The notes below the pieces were generated by a model. The model had not been told where the DNA came from. It worked only from the letters and a program-made list of their open reading frames with translations, and ran no database searches. Positions 1 to 8,789 of a stretch of 64,000 bases of DNA are shown piece after piece; the stretch's first letter is position 1; each line of letters starts with the position of its first letter. This DNA comes from Amycolatopsis nigrescens CSC17Ta-90 (lineage in GTDB: Bacteria > Actinomycetota > Actinomycetes > Mycobacteriales > Pseudonocardiaceae), in contig NZ_ARVW01000001.1 in assembly GCF_000384315.1 (NCBI RefSeq), positions 6,989,001 through 7,053,000 on the forward strand. Direction: 5' to 3'. The position numbers and the translations under genes were made by a program.

Positions 1-531
1 TCCATCGTCCGTCGGGTTGGTTCGCGACGGGCAGTATGGAACAGATTTCGGCGCCGCATGAGGCGCGCGAATCTGATATAAAGTGAAAGGGGCAGGGGAA
101 CAGCGCGTGCAGCGACCGCGGACCGCCCCAGCCCCAGCCCCGTACAGCTCAGTCCCGTTCAGCTCGGTCCAGGGCAGGGTCGTGCGCCCAACGGTCCAGC
201 TGGTCGGTGATGGGTGCGTCCCTTGCCGCTCGGAGCCCTGAGGTCGGCGGGCGCGCCGTGGTCTCAGGTCACCAGGGTTCACGCGAACGTGTTGGGTGTC
301 GATGTATCTGCCCGAATTGTGGACTCGCCGTATCTTCGCCGGCTGGTATGAAACGGTGATAAAAGCCTCGATGTAGTGATTATTGCTGCGATATCAGAAC
401 CCGGTATTGCCGGATGTGGGGTGGGTGACCGTCTACCGCACCACAGCAGTCATTGGTCGATAGCGCCCGATGACCACCTGGTCCGCCTGGTTGTCTTTGT
501 CATGAGCAGTGACGAAGCAGAGGGGGAAGCG
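1..531. other. Stretch with no supported gene
   Basis: I see no convincing coding frame, RNA gene or repeat array here. The reading frame of the next gene stays open back to about position 376, but the best ribosome binding site and the start of protein-like sequence lie at 521-532. Upstream sequence is somewhat richer in A and T around 60-85 and 340-380, which would suit a promoter, but no clear -35/-10 pair is visible. Confidence 0.5.
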
Positions 532-1206
532 ATGGAGGACCAGAAAGCCGAGAGCGAGACCAGCAGGGCGGATATCCCGCGCAAGGTGGAAACGGGGAAC
601 CACCTGTCCGGGACGGCGACGACAGCGATGCAGATAGGGATGGTCAGGGGCGATATCGTCCACCACGGTGCCGCCACACCGCAGAGACAGCCGAAACGCT
701 GGGGGCAGGCGATTTGGGCGATGGTGGCCATCGTTGCGCTGGCCGTAGGTGTGACGGGAGGCATGCTCCTGGACGAGCGACAGGGTTCCGTGCAGGAGGC
801 TGAGCAGGGCTACCCGGCGTCCATACCGACACCACACGGCGCGAACGGGGAAGACGCCTGCAAAGGCGGTACCCGGACCGTCCCCAACGGGAAATATCCA
901 GGCTGCGAAATTGCCACCCTGGCTCGTCCGCACGAGAGGGTTCAGTGGCCCACCGGCGCCAGCACGTTAGTGGTGGTCGGCGAGGGTTATAAAATGGAAG
1001 TATCGGACAACTACGGTCATTTTCGTGGCCTGAGCGGCGGTGTCGCAAGCTCCGCCGGTACCGGTGTCTACTTTCATCCAACCGGGGATTACACCGGCTA
1101 TTTCAGGGTCTACGGCTTGCACTCGACGAACTACTGCATCAATTTCACGGCCGATCGCGACCCGAAGCAGTCAGCTTCGCATGGGCGTTGGTACTCGTGC
1201 AATTGA
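532..1206 (+). CDS. Single-pass membrane protein with RHIM-like motif
   Basis: Function unknown. The 224-residue product has a short hydrophilic N-terminus, one transmembrane helix at about residues 57-80 and an exported C-terminal part of about 140 residues with four cysteines, which may form disulfides. Residues 33-43 (MQIGMVRGDIV) resemble the Q-I/V-G-x-V core of RHIM-like amyloid signalling motifs found near the ends of many actinobacterial conflict proteins; that likeness is by eye. The ATG at 532 is chosen because AGGGGGA (521-527) sits 4 bases before it. In-frame alternatives are ATG 502 and an unsupported GTG near 376. No operon partner is obvious; the next gene is convergent. Confidence 0.6.
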   Translation: MEDQKAESETSRADIPRKVETGNHLSGTATTAMQIGMVRGDIVHHGAATPQRQPKRWGQAIWAMVAIVALAVGVTGGMLLDERQGSVQEAEQGYPASIPTPHGANGEDACKGGTRTVPNGKYPGCEIATLARPHERVQWPTGASTLVVVGEGYKMEVSDNYGHFRGLSGGVASSAGTGVYFHPTGDYTGYFRVYGLHSTNYCINFTADRDPKQSASHGRWYSCN

Positions 1207-1224
1207 GAAATGACGGCAGGCTGG

Positions 1225-1902
1225 TCATTCCTCCGCGTCGCGGACCACGAGTGCGATCTGCACCCGGTTCTCGACCGCCAGCTTGGCGAACAGGTTGCCG
1301 GTGTGCGCCTTGACGGTCGCGACGCTGATGTGCAGCCGCTCGGCGATCTCCGGGTTGCCCAGCCCGTCGGCGATGGCCCGTGCGGTATCGAGTTCTCGTT
1401 CGGTCAGTGCGGACAGCCGTTTCCGCGCGGCTTCGCGGGACGAGCTGCGAGCGTCCGAGGACTGCGGCCCGGTGGCCGCGGCGATCACCCGTGCCGTGGC
1501 CACCGGCGACAGCACTGGGTTCCCGTCCGCGACCGTCCGCACCGCGTCCACGATCCGCGGCGGCGGGGTGTCCTTGAGGACAAACCCGAGCGCTCCGGCG
1601 CGCAGCGCGCCGAGCACCAGATCGTCGGAGTCGAAGGTGGTCAGCATGAGCACCCGCGGCGGCGCCGGCCGGGTGAGGAGCTCACGGGTCGTGCTGAGAC
1701 CGTCACGGCCGGGCATCCGCACGTCCATCAGGACGACGTCCGGACGCTGCTCGTCCACCACGGTGATCGCGGCGTCCCCGTCGGCTGCCTCCGCGACCAC
1801 GGTCAGGTCCGGTTCGCCGTCGATGATGAGCCGCAGCGCCATCCGCACCAGCTGGTCGTCGTCGACGATGAGCACGCGCACCGGTCCCCGCTCGCTGTCC
1901 AC
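1225..1902 (-). CDS. NarL/LuxR-family response regulator
   Basis: Cytoplasmic DNA-binding response regulator, 225 residues. An N-terminal receiver domain (about 6-120) has the acidic cluster DDD at 14-16 and the expected phosphoacceptor Asp60 in the segment VVLMDVRMPG. A LuxR-type helix-turn-helix follows at about 160-220 (LTERELDTARAIADG, then NPEIAERLHISVATVKAHTGNLFAKL). The GTG start at 1902 directly follows the stop codon of the upstream histidine kinase gene (1905-1903) with no spacer, so the two are almost certainly translated together and form a cognate pair. The target genes are not shown by the sequence. Confidence 0.95.
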   Translation of the reverse strand: MDSERGPVRVLIVDDDQLVRMALRLIIDGEPDLTVVAEAADGDAAITVVDEQRPDVVLMDVRMPGRDGLSTTRELLTRPAPPRVLMLTTFDSDDLVLGALRAGALGFVLKDTPPPRIVDAVRTVADGNPVLSPVATARVIAAATGPQSSDARSSSREAARKRLSALTERELDTARAIADGLGNPEIAERLHISVATVKAHTGNLFAKLAVENRVQIALVVRDAEE

Positions 1903-3081
1903 TCATGCTCTCCTGTCGTCGTGGTTCGGCCAGGGTAGTTGCGCGGTGAGGAGATATCCGTTGTCGGGTGTCGGGTGGTGGTCGAGTTTTCCGCCGGCGA
2001 GGGTGACTCGTTCGGCGAGGCCGAGCAGGCCGAATCCTGACGTCGGCGGTTGAGCGGCTGTCGCGGTGGCCGGGGAGTTCTGCACGGTGACGTGCAGGTC
2101 GTCGCCGGCTGATCCGTTGACGACGATGTGCACGGGTGCGCCCGGGGCGTGTTTGGCCGCGTTGGTCAGTCCTTCTTGGACGATCCGGTAGCAGGTTCGC
2201 CCGACGACGTCGGACGGTGTGCCGGTCACGGTGGTGGTGAGCGTGACGTCCAGTCCGGAGGTGCGGGCCTCGGCGACCAGTTCGGGGACTCGGTCGAGGG
2301 TGGGCTGGGGTGGTTCCGGGCGGCCAGGGTCGGCCCGGAGCACACCGAGGACGCCTCGCAGTTCTTCCAGCGCTTGGTGGGAGCCGTCGGCGATGCCGCG
2401 GATCAGCACGCGGTTCTGCTCAGCGGTGAGGTCGCCGCGGTGGTCCAGCACGCCGGCCTGCATGGCGACCAGGGAGATCCGGTGCGCGAGCACGTCGTGC
2501 ATCTCGCGGGCGATCCGGTTGCGTTCCATGGCCCGCGCCTGCGCCGCTCGTGCGGTCTGCTCCCGTTCCGCGCTTTCCGCCCGGTCTCGCAAGGACCGCA
2601 CTTCGACGCGCCGTGCGCCGACGGCCATCCCGATGGCCACCGCGATGCCCGCGCTCAGTGCCGGCAATGCGAGCTGGAGCCACAGCGAGCCGGGCGGGCT
2701 CTGGATCGGGTAGAACCCGGCGGTGAACTGCGACGCGGTCACGTAGGCCAGCCCGACGATCCCGATCTCCACCGGACGGCGTCGAGTGGAGATCGAGCAC
2801 AGCGCCAGCAGCGCGGCGCCGGTGGCGAGTATCGACGCGGTCGAGGCGATCGCGACCGTCAAGGCGACGGCGAACGGAAACCGCCGCCGCCACAGAAGTG
2901 CCGTCAGGCAGCCGAAAGCCACCAGCGGATCGCCGGTGACGAACCACGAGGAGGTTTCCATCGCCTGGCCGCGCAGCAGCACCCCGGTGGAGAGCCAGAC
3001 CGGTATGCCCAGTGCCGCGGCCGCGACCAGCCGCCAGGTCTGCTGCCACCACCCGAGCCGTGGTGCGACGTCTGCGATCAC
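1903..3081 (-). CDS. Membrane histidine kinase, HisKA_3 type
   Basis: Sensor kinase of 392 residues that should autophosphorylate and pass phosphate to the regulator encoded immediately downstream. The first 155 residues hold about five hydrophobic segments with short loops, so the sensor is membrane-embedded rather than a large extracellular domain. The dimerisation/phosphoacceptor region contains RIAREMHDVLAH with the likely phosphorylated His195. The C-terminal HATPase_c domain shows an N-box (NAAKHAPG) and a G-box (GFGLLGLAERV). The GTG start at 3081 is followed directly by hydrophobic sequence. The gene is divergent from the secreted peptidase gene at 3301; a 10-base palindrome TGTCGCGACA lies just upstream (3090-3099). 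Confidence 0.93.
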   Translation of the reverse strand: MIADVAPRLGWWQQTWRLVAAAALGIPVWLSTGVLLRGQAMETSSWFVTGDPLVAFGCLTALLWRRRFPFAVALTVAIASTASILATGAALLALCSISTRRRPVEIGIVGLAYVTASQFTAGFYPIQSPPGSLWLQLALPALSAGIAVAIGMAVGARRVEVRSLRDRAESAEREQTARAAQARAMERNRIAREMHDVLAHRISLVAMQAGVLDHRGDLTAEQNRVLIRGIADGSHQALEELRGVLGVLRADPGRPEPPQPTLDRVPELVAEARTSGLDVTLTTTVTGTPSDVVGRTCYRIVQEGLTNAAKHAPGAPVHIVVNGSAGDDLHVTVQNSPATATAAQPPTSGFGLLGLAERVTLAGGKLDHHPTPDNGYLLTAQLPWPNHDDRRA

Positions 3082-3300
3082 CTGGCCATTGTCGCGACAC
3101 CGTGCGGCCGGTGCAGCAGACCGGGGGCTGTGCTGCCCTCGCTGCCCTCGACCCAGGTCGAATCACCACCTCGTCTTTGGTCGAAGGCGATTCGAGCCGC
3201 CGGTCCGATGTGCCGGCGGTGCCGACTGGACAGACTCATTTCTGCCGTCCCAAGCCAGCCCGTTCCGGCGCCCCGCGCGCCCCACTCAGGAGGACATCAG

Positions 3301-4764
3301 ATGCGCCGAACCTTGTCCCTCGCCCTCGCCCTCGCCTTCGCCGCGGCGGCGACCGCGATTCCCGGAGTGTCGACGGCGGCGGATCCTATGCAGCCGGACA
3401 CCGTGCGGTGGGGCCCGTGCTCGGAGAAACCCACCTCGTCCCGTCTCGAGTGCGCGACGCTCGAAGTCCCGCTCGACTACCGGGATCCGGACGGCCGGCA
3501 GATCGAGATCGCGATCTCCCGGCTGGCGAGCGAGAAACCCGCGCAGCGGCGCGGCGTGCTGCTGACCAATCCAGGCGGCCCCGGTATCACGGGACTCGGC
3601 TACCCGGTCGCTCTCGCCGGTTCAGGACTGCCGCGGCAGGTGCTGGACTCCTACGACCTGATCGGCTTCGACCCGCGTGGCGTCGGCCGCAGCGCACCGG
3701 TGACCTGCGAGCTGACGCCGGAGCAGCAGGCACGCGGCAATCTCGCGCCGTATGCGCACACCGCGGCCGATGTCGCGCGTGAGGCGGGGAACGCGCGGAC
3801 CATCGCCGAGCAGTGCGCCACTTCGCCGACGGCGTCGATGCTGCCGCACACCACCACCGCGAACACCGCGCGCGACCTGGACCGGATCCGGGCGGCGCTG
3901 GGCGAGCCGAAGCTCTCGTACCTCGGTGCCTCCTACGGCAGCTACCTCGGTGCGGTGTACACGACGATGTTCCCGGAGCGCAGCGACCGGATCGTGCTCG
4001 ACAGCAACCTGGGCCCCGGCGGTTACGACGTCACGGCCATGCGGATGCTGGCCCGTGGCATGGAGGACCGGTTTCCCGACTTCGCGGCGTTCGCGGCCGC
4101 GCATCCCGAATACGGTCTGGGCACCACCCCGGAGCAGGTGACCGCGAAGTTCTTCGATCTCGCGGAGCGGTTGGAGGCGAAACCGGTCCAGGGCTACGAC
4201 GGGACGTTGTTCCGCGGGATCACGTTCGACCGCCTCTACAGCGATGCGAACATGCCTCTGCTGGCCGAGATGTGGCAGGCGCTCGACACGGACCGGCCGC
4301 CGCCGCCCAACCCGCCGATGGTGAACTTCGAAAACTTCATGGCCGCCCGCTTCAACGTGATCTGCGGTGATTCGCGCTGGCCGGGGACGGTCCGGGAGTA
4401 CCAGCGGAACGTCGCGGTCGACCGGCCGAAGTACCCGATGCTGGGCGGATCCGCGGCCAGCATCGGACCGTGCGCGTTCTGGCCGGACGAGCGGGTCGAG
4501 CCGCCGGTGCAGATCGGGGACCGGGGCCCGTCGAACGTGCTCATGGTGCAGAACGAACGCGACCCGGGGACGCCGCTGGCCGGCGCCGAGGAGCTGCGGC
4601 GGGCGTTCGGGGAGCGGGCCAGGATGGTGACGGCCGACCATGGCGGGCACGGTGTCTATCCGTTCGGCCCCAACACCTGCGCGAACGACGCGGTGACGGC
4701 ATTCCTGACCGCCGGGCAGCGTCCATCGCAGGATCTCGCCTGCGCGGCGGAGCCGGGCGAGTAG
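3301..4764 (+). CDS. Secreted S33 peptidase, TAP-like (tripeptidyl aminopeptidase family)
   Basis: Exported alpha/beta-hydrolase peptidase of 487 residues, related to Streptomyces mycelial tripeptidyl aminopeptidases, which release short peptides from protein N-termini. A signal peptide covers about residues 1-27. Catalytic features are the oxyanion segment NPGGPG (90-95), nucleophile Ser211 in GASYGS, a C-terminal Asp in NERDPGTPL and a His in DHGGHGVY. The strong ribosome binding site AGGAGG before ATG 3301 decides the start; the frame is open much further upstream, but that part is shadow sequence. A membrane-protein gene follows after 12 bases, then a close paralogue of this peptidase at 5479, suggesting a tandem duplication. 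Confidence 0.93.
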   Translation: MRRTLSLALALAFAAAATAIPGVSTAADPMQPDTVRWGPCSEKPTSSRLECATLEVPLDYRDPDGRQIEIAISRLASEKPAQRRGVLLTNPGGPGITGLGYPVALAGSGLPRQVLDSYDLIGFDPRGVGRSAPVTCELTPEQQARGNLAPYAHTAADVAREAGNARTIAEQCATSPTASMLPHTTTANTARDLDRIRAALGEPKLSYLGASYGSYLGAVYTTMFPERSDRIVLDSNLGPGGYDVTAMRMLARGMEDRFPDFAAFAAAHPEYGLGTTPEQVTAKFFDLAERLEAKPVQGYDGTLFRGITFDRLYSDANMPLLAEMWQALDTDRPPPPNPPMVNFENFMAARFNVICGDSRWPGTVREYQRNVAVDRPKYPMLGGSAASIGPCAFWPDERVEPPVQIGDRGPSNVLMVQNERDPGTPLAGAEELRRAFGERARMVTADHGGHGVYPFGPNTCANDAVTAFLTAGQRPSQDLACAAEPGE

Positions 4765-4776
4765 CGGGGCGGAGAC

Positions 4777-5430
4777 ATGTTCAAGGAGTGGCGCCGTCGT
4801 CGGGCTGTGCAGCGGGTCAAGCCGGGGCACGGCCGATCACTGCAGCGTTTTCGCTGGTGGCAGTTGCTTTTTCGAGCGCTGTTCTATCTTCGGCTGACGA
4901 ACGATGATGGCAGGCGGGCGGTCTACGCCGTCGACGTCAGGCATTGGCAGAACCAGTCGTCCGGCAAGGTCAAGGCCCACCTGTACCTCGATGGCAGACA
5001 TCACGCCGAGTCCGCACTCCCTGCCGCCTTCCCCGTCCGAGGCGGCACCGTCGAAGTCAGGATGAGCGCCTTCGGGCTCAAGCGCTGCCACTACGTCACC
5101 GAGGAGGGGGCCGAGCACGCCCTCATCCCGGACCCCGACTCCGCCGAGGGGCGTCGCGCGCACCTCGACCGCGCACACCCCGCACTGAGCCGCTTGATCG
5201 GTTTCTTCTCGCTGACCGTGCTCGTCATCGCCGCGGTTCTCCTCGTCCTCCAGCTCATCGAACACCTCACCCAGCCGGACGCCATCTCCCAGCACATCGG
5301 GACCTTCACCTCGCCCGTTGAGCTACCGGCCTGGCTCAACGCCATGGTCGGGCTCGGTGCTCTGGCAGCCAGCACCGAGCGGGCGCTGCGGCTGCGCTAC
5401 AGCCGGCTGCTCGACGGCGGGGCGGGCTGA
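4777..5430 (+). CDS. Hypothetical two-helix membrane protein
   Basis: Unrecognised protein of 217 residues. The N-terminus is strongly basic (many Arg/Lys in the first 40 residues). The centre looks like a small folded domain, and two hydrophobic segments lie at about residues 140-165 and 185-200, so the protein is probably anchored by its C-terminal half. It starts 12 bases after the S33 peptidase stop with GGAG just ahead of the ATG, so it is probably co-transcribed with that gene. A second S33 peptidase follows 48 bases downstream. The arrangement suggests a role tied to the peptidases, but nothing in the sequence shows what it is. Confidence 0.75.
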   Translation: MFKEWRRRRAVQRVKPGHGRSLQRFRWWQLLFRALFYLRLTNDDGRRAVYAVDVRHWQNQSSGKVKAHLYLDGRHHAESALPAAFPVRGGTVEVRMSAFGLKRCHYVTEEGAEHALIPDPDSAEGRRAHLDRAHPALSRLIGFFSLTVLVIAAVLLVLQLIEHLTQPDAISQHIGTFTSPVELPAWLNAMVGLGALAASTERALRLRYSRLLDGGAG

Positions 5431-5478
5431 CCCTGCATTTCTGGCCGATCGATGTGTTATTCCGAGAAGGAGCACTTG

Positions 5479-6954
5479 ATGCGAAAATCTGTCGTTGCCG
5501 TTCTCGCTGCCGTCATGGTGGCGATTCTCGTTCCGCTGGTGGGCTCGGCGGAAACCACGCCGAGCGCGTCGCCGGACCGGCTGAGCTGGGGCGAGTGCCC
5601 GGGCACCCCGCTGCCGGGGCTGGAGTGCGGCACGCTCCAGGTGCCGCTGGACTACCGCGACCCCGCCGGCGAGAAGATCGATCTCGCGATCTCGCGGCTG
5701 GCCAGCCCCAACCCGGAGAAGCGCCGCGGCGTGCTGCTGACGAACTCCGGCGGGCCGGGCAGCCCGGGGCTGAGCTACCCGTTGGTGCTGAAGTACTACG
5801 GCGTGCCGCAGAGCGTGCTGGACACCTACGACGTGATCGGCTTCGACCCGCGCGGGGTCGGCTACAGCGCCCCGGTGACCTGCGACCTGGAGGGTCCGGC
5901 AACGGCGACCGCGAACGTCCCGGACTACGCGCTGGACTCGGCCGACGTCGCCAAGCGGGCCGAGTACGCGGCCGAGGTCGCCGGGAAGTGCGGATCCTCG
6001 GCGACGGCGCCGTTGCTGCCCCAGCTGAACACGGCGAACACCGCGCGCGACATGGACCGAATCCGCGCGGCGCTGGGCGAGCCGAAGATCTCCTACCTCG
6101 GCATCTCCTACGGCACCTACCTCGGCTCGGTCTACACCACGCTGTTCCCGCACCGCAGCGACCAGTTCGTGCTCGACAGCGCGATGAGCCCGGAAGGCAG
6201 CGCCCCTTCGGCCTCCCGCGGGTTCGGGGAGGGGGTCGAGGACAGGTTCCCGGACTTCGCGAAGTTCCTCACCGAGCATCCCGAGTACGGCTTCGGCACC
6301 TCGGTCGAGCAGATCAGGGCGAAGTACTTCGAGATCGCCGCCCGACTGGACGCGCGGCCGAGGCCGGACGGTTTCGACGGCAAGCAGTTCCGCAAGGTCA
6401 CCTTCGAGAAGCTCTACCTGGACCTGTGGCTGCCCGAACTGGCCGAGATCTGGCGTGCCGTCGAGACCGGGCAGCCCCTCCCGCCGACCCCGCCGGTCGA
6501 GGTGCCGCCAGGGCAGCCGGCCGACAACCCCGTCGCCAGCCAGCTGGCGGTGTTCTGCAACGACACCAACTGGCCGGAGTCGGTTGCCACCTACCAGCGC
6601 AACGTCGAGATCGACCGGTTGCGCCACCCGATGTTCGGTGCCGCCGCGGCCAACATCTGGCCCTGTGCGTTCTGGCCGACGGAGCCGGCCGAACCCCCGG
6701 TGAAGATCAACAGCAGCGGGCCGTCGAACGTGCTGATCGTGCAGAACCTGCGCGACCCGTCCACGCCGCTGTCCGGTGCCCGCGAACTGCGCGCGGCCTT
6801 CGGTGACCGGGCGCGGATGATCACCGCGGACCAGGGCGGGCACCTTGCCTACCTCTATCTGAAGAACCGGTGCCTCAACGACGCCACGACGAACTTCCTG
6901 GTCACCGGGCAGCGCCCGCGTACCGACGTGGCCTGCGCGGCCGAACCGGGCTGA
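5479..6954 (+). CDS. Secreted S33 peptidase, TAP-like (second copy)
   Basis: Exported serine peptidase of 491 residues, clearly a paralogue of the gene at 3301: the same layout, with long shared stretches around the PLDYRDP, GFDPRGVG and NTANTARD segments. The signal peptide spans about residues 1-25. The nucleophile is Ser210 in GISYGTYLG, the oxyanion loop is NSGGPG, and the C-terminal Asp and His lie in LRDPSTPL and DQGGHL. ATG 5479 is preferred over the in-frame ATG at 5452 because GAGAAGGAG lies just upstream of it and the resulting N-terminus is a clean signal peptide. Confidence 0.93.
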   Translation: MRKSVVAVLAAVMVAILVPLVGSAETTPSASPDRLSWGECPGTPLPGLECGTLQVPLDYRDPAGEKIDLAISRLASPNPEKRRGVLLTNSGGPGSPGLSYPLVLKYYGVPQSVLDTYDVIGFDPRGVGYSAPVTCDLEGPATATANVPDYALDSADVAKRAEYAAEVAGKCGSSATAPLLPQLNTANTARDMDRIRAALGEPKISYLGISYGTYLGSVYTTLFPHRSDQFVLDSAMSPEGSAPSASRGFGEGVEDRFPDFAKFLTEHPEYGFGTSVEQIRAKYFEIAARLDARPRPDGFDGKQFRKVTFEKLYLDLWLPELAEIWRAVETGQPLPPTPPVEVPPGQPADNPVASQLAVFCNDTNWPESVATYQRNVEIDRLRHPMFGAAAANIWPCAFWPTEPAEPPVKINSSGPSNVLIVQNLRDPSTPLSGARELRAAFGDRARMITADQGGHLAYLYLKNRCLNDATTNFLVTGQRPRTDVACAAEPG

Positions 6955-7049
6955 CTTTGTCCGCGGTGCTGTCGAACGGCGTCGAGTCCGTTCGTAGCCA
7001 GGGGGAGAGACCGGCGACTGCCCGGTCAGCCGCACTCGAGGAGAGCACC

Positions 7050-7634
7050 ATGACCGCTACCTACACCTTCGACGTCTTCACCACCCTCGACGGCTTCGGT
7101 GCCCACGTCGGTGACTGGGGTGGCTACTGGGGCAAGCAGGGCCCCGAGCTGCTCGCGCACCGCCTCGCCTTGTACGGCGAGGAGCAGCGGATGGTCTTCG
7201 GGGCCAGCACGTATCGGGCGCACGCGCAGATGCTGGCTTCGAGCGCCGAGTGGGCCGACGTCCGTGACCCGTGGGTCACCCGGATGAGGGAGCTGCCGGC
7301 GACGGTGGTGTCGAGCACGCTGCACGGGCCGCTCGACTGGCCGGACGCCACCGTCGTGCGCGGCGACGCCGTCGACATCATCGCCCGGCTCAAGGAGGAG
7401 TCCGAGGTGCCGTTGCGCTCGCACGGCAGCCTGTCGCTGAACCGGGCGCTGATGGCCGCCGGTCTGGTCGACCGCGTCCAGGTGACGCTCTTCCCGGTGA
7501 TCACCGGCCGGACCGGGGCGGACCCGATCTTCCGGGGTGGAGCCGACTTCGACCTCGAGCTGATCGAGAGCCGGACGCTCGACGGCCACACCCAAGAGCT
7601 GACCTACCGGCCAAGCCCGCACCCGGCAGGCTGA
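7050..7634 (+). CDS. RibD C-terminal / dihydrofolate reductase-family protein
   Basis: Probable cytoplasmic NADPH-dependent reductase of the RibD_C fold, 194 residues. The N-terminus FDVFTTLDGFGA and the segments LVFGAxTY-like (MVFGASTY) and HGSLSLNRALMAAGLVDRVQ match the usual family pattern of these stand-alone proteins, whose substrates are mostly unknown. ATG 7050 follows GAGGAGAG at 7038-7045. The open frame upstream to 6870 overlaps the peptidase gene and is discarded. It converges with the WYL regulator gene that ends at 7640, leaving only 5 bases between stops. Confidence 0.85.
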   Translation: MTATYTFDVFTTLDGFGAHVGDWGGYWGKQGPELLAHRLALYGEEQRMVFGASTYRAHAQMLASSAEWADVRDPWVTRMRELPATVVSSTLHGPLDWPDATVVRGDAVDIIARLKEESEVPLRSHGSLSLNRALMAAGLVDRVQVTLFPVITGRTGADPIFRGGADFDLELIESRTLDGHTQELTYRPSPHPAG

Positions 7635-7639
7635 GCGCC

Positions 7640-8689
7640 TCAACTTTCAGAATCTTGCGGGACACCCGCACCCGATCGATGGGGGCATGCGCAAAAAGCC
7701 TCGCATGCCCCCATCTCGGGATCACGCTCGTAGTAGGTGGCGATCGCGGCGGCGCGGTCGCGCAGGGCGGCTCGCAACCATTGCGGGGACAGGACTTCCG
7801 CGCTCGTGGCGAGCTGCCACATGGCCCATTCGGCGTGTCTCGAATCCTGGAAGGTCACCTCGAGCCGCAGCCGGCCGTCCGCATCGGTTTCTTCGGCGCG
7901 GACGGCCAACGCGGTGCCCACCAGCTCCTCCCGCCGCGCCGGGTTCATCCGCACCAGCACGGTGACCTGGTCGCCGCCGGTCCGAAACCGGGTGCTGCGT
8001 TCCTGCCAGGCCCGGCCCAGATCGACCCGGTCCGGTCGCTGTGCGGGTTCGGGGAGTTCCTCGGCGGCCAGGATCCGGGACAGCCGGTAGGTGCGGTCCG
8101 CGCCGGACCGCGTGGCCAGCAAGTAGCCCTGGTCGCGCGCGGTGACCAGGCCGATCGGGTCCACCGTGCGCCACTTCGGGGCTTGGTCCGCAGCCGCGTA
8201 GTGGATGCGCAGCTTGTGTCCGGCGAACACCGCGCGGCGGACCTCGGCCACTACGGTCTCTGGCACCTCCTCGGCGACCAGCCGGCGCGAGAGCAGGTCG
8301 GTCTCCGGGTCGATGAGCAAGCGCTCGGCCACGCCGGACGCGGTGTCCCGATGGCTTTCGGGTAGCGCGTCGACCACCTTGAGCATCGCCGACGCGAGCG
8401 CCGAGCCGAGGCCGAATGCCTGCGCGCCGCGCCGCGATCCGGCGACCAGCAGTGCCAGCGCCTCGTCGTGGTTCAGCCCGGTGAGCTCGGTCCGGAAACC
8501 GGGCAGCAACGCGAAACCGCCGCGCCGGCCGCGTTCGGCGTATACCGGGACGCCGGCCGCGGACAGCGCCTCGATGTCGCGCAGCACGGTGCGGGTGGAC
8601 ACCTCCAGCTCGCGCGCCAGCGCGGCCGCGGACAGCAGACCGCGCTGGCGCAGCAGCAGCACCAGCGAGACCAACCGGTCGGCCCGCAT
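7640..8689 (-). CDS. WYL-domain transcriptional regulator (YafY type)
   Basis: DNA-binding regulator of 349 residues. An N-terminal DeoR-like helix-turn-helix (about residues 1-55) contains ALARELEVSTRTVLRDIEAL. The WYL domain follows at about 135-225 (KLRIHYAAADQAPKWRTVDPIGLV), and a WCX-type C-terminal extension follows it. ATG 8689 starts exactly at the HTH domain. Upstream in-frame codons to 9031 lie inside the divergent RidA gene and are not used. A 19-base palindrome at 8712-8730 sits 22 bases upstream and is the likely operator, shared with the divergent ridA-like gene. Confidence 0.9.
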   Translation of the reverse strand: MRADRLVSLVLLLRQRGLLSAAALARELEVSTRTVLRDIEALSAAGVPVYAERGRRGGFALLPGFRTELTGLNHDEALALLVAGSRRGAQAFGLGSALASAMLKVVDALPESHRDTASGVAERLLIDPETDLLSRRLVAEEVPETVVAEVRRAVFAGHKLRIHYAAADQAPKWRTVDPIGLVTARDQGYLLATRSGADRTYRLSRILAAEELPEPAQRPDRVDLGRAWQERSTRFRTGGDQVTVLVRMNPARREELVGTALAVRAEETDADGRLRLEVTFQDSRHAEWAMWQLATSAEVLSPQWLRAALRDRAAAIATYYERDPEMGACEAFCACPHRSGAGVPQDSES

Positions 8690-8711
8690 GCGGAAAATTA
8701 TGCCAGGAATA

Positions 8712-8730
8712 CACGACACAGGATGTCGTG
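8712..8730. promoter_or_regulatory. Palindromic operator, WYL regulator/RidA intergenic region
   Basis: CACGACA-N5-TGTCGTG, perfect 7-base arms around a 5-base spacer, in the 100-base gap between the divergent WYL regulator and RidA-like genes. Position and symmetry suggest autoregulation and control of the divergent gene. Binding is inferred. Confidence 0.6.
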
Positions 8731-8789
8731 ATTGGCGGAGAGGCTTGTCAGCACGACGCCGAAGCGTCGATGAATCGAATGGAGCTGAT

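Noticed and set aside
3090..3099. TGTCGCGACA palindrome as an operator for the kinase gene
   Set aside because: A single 10-base palindrome with CG content is expected by chance in this composition. No second copy was seen.
2128..3300. Long N-terminal extension of the first S33 peptidase
   Set aside because: This part is antisense to the histidine kinase. The strong ribosome binding site and signal peptide at 3301 show the real start.
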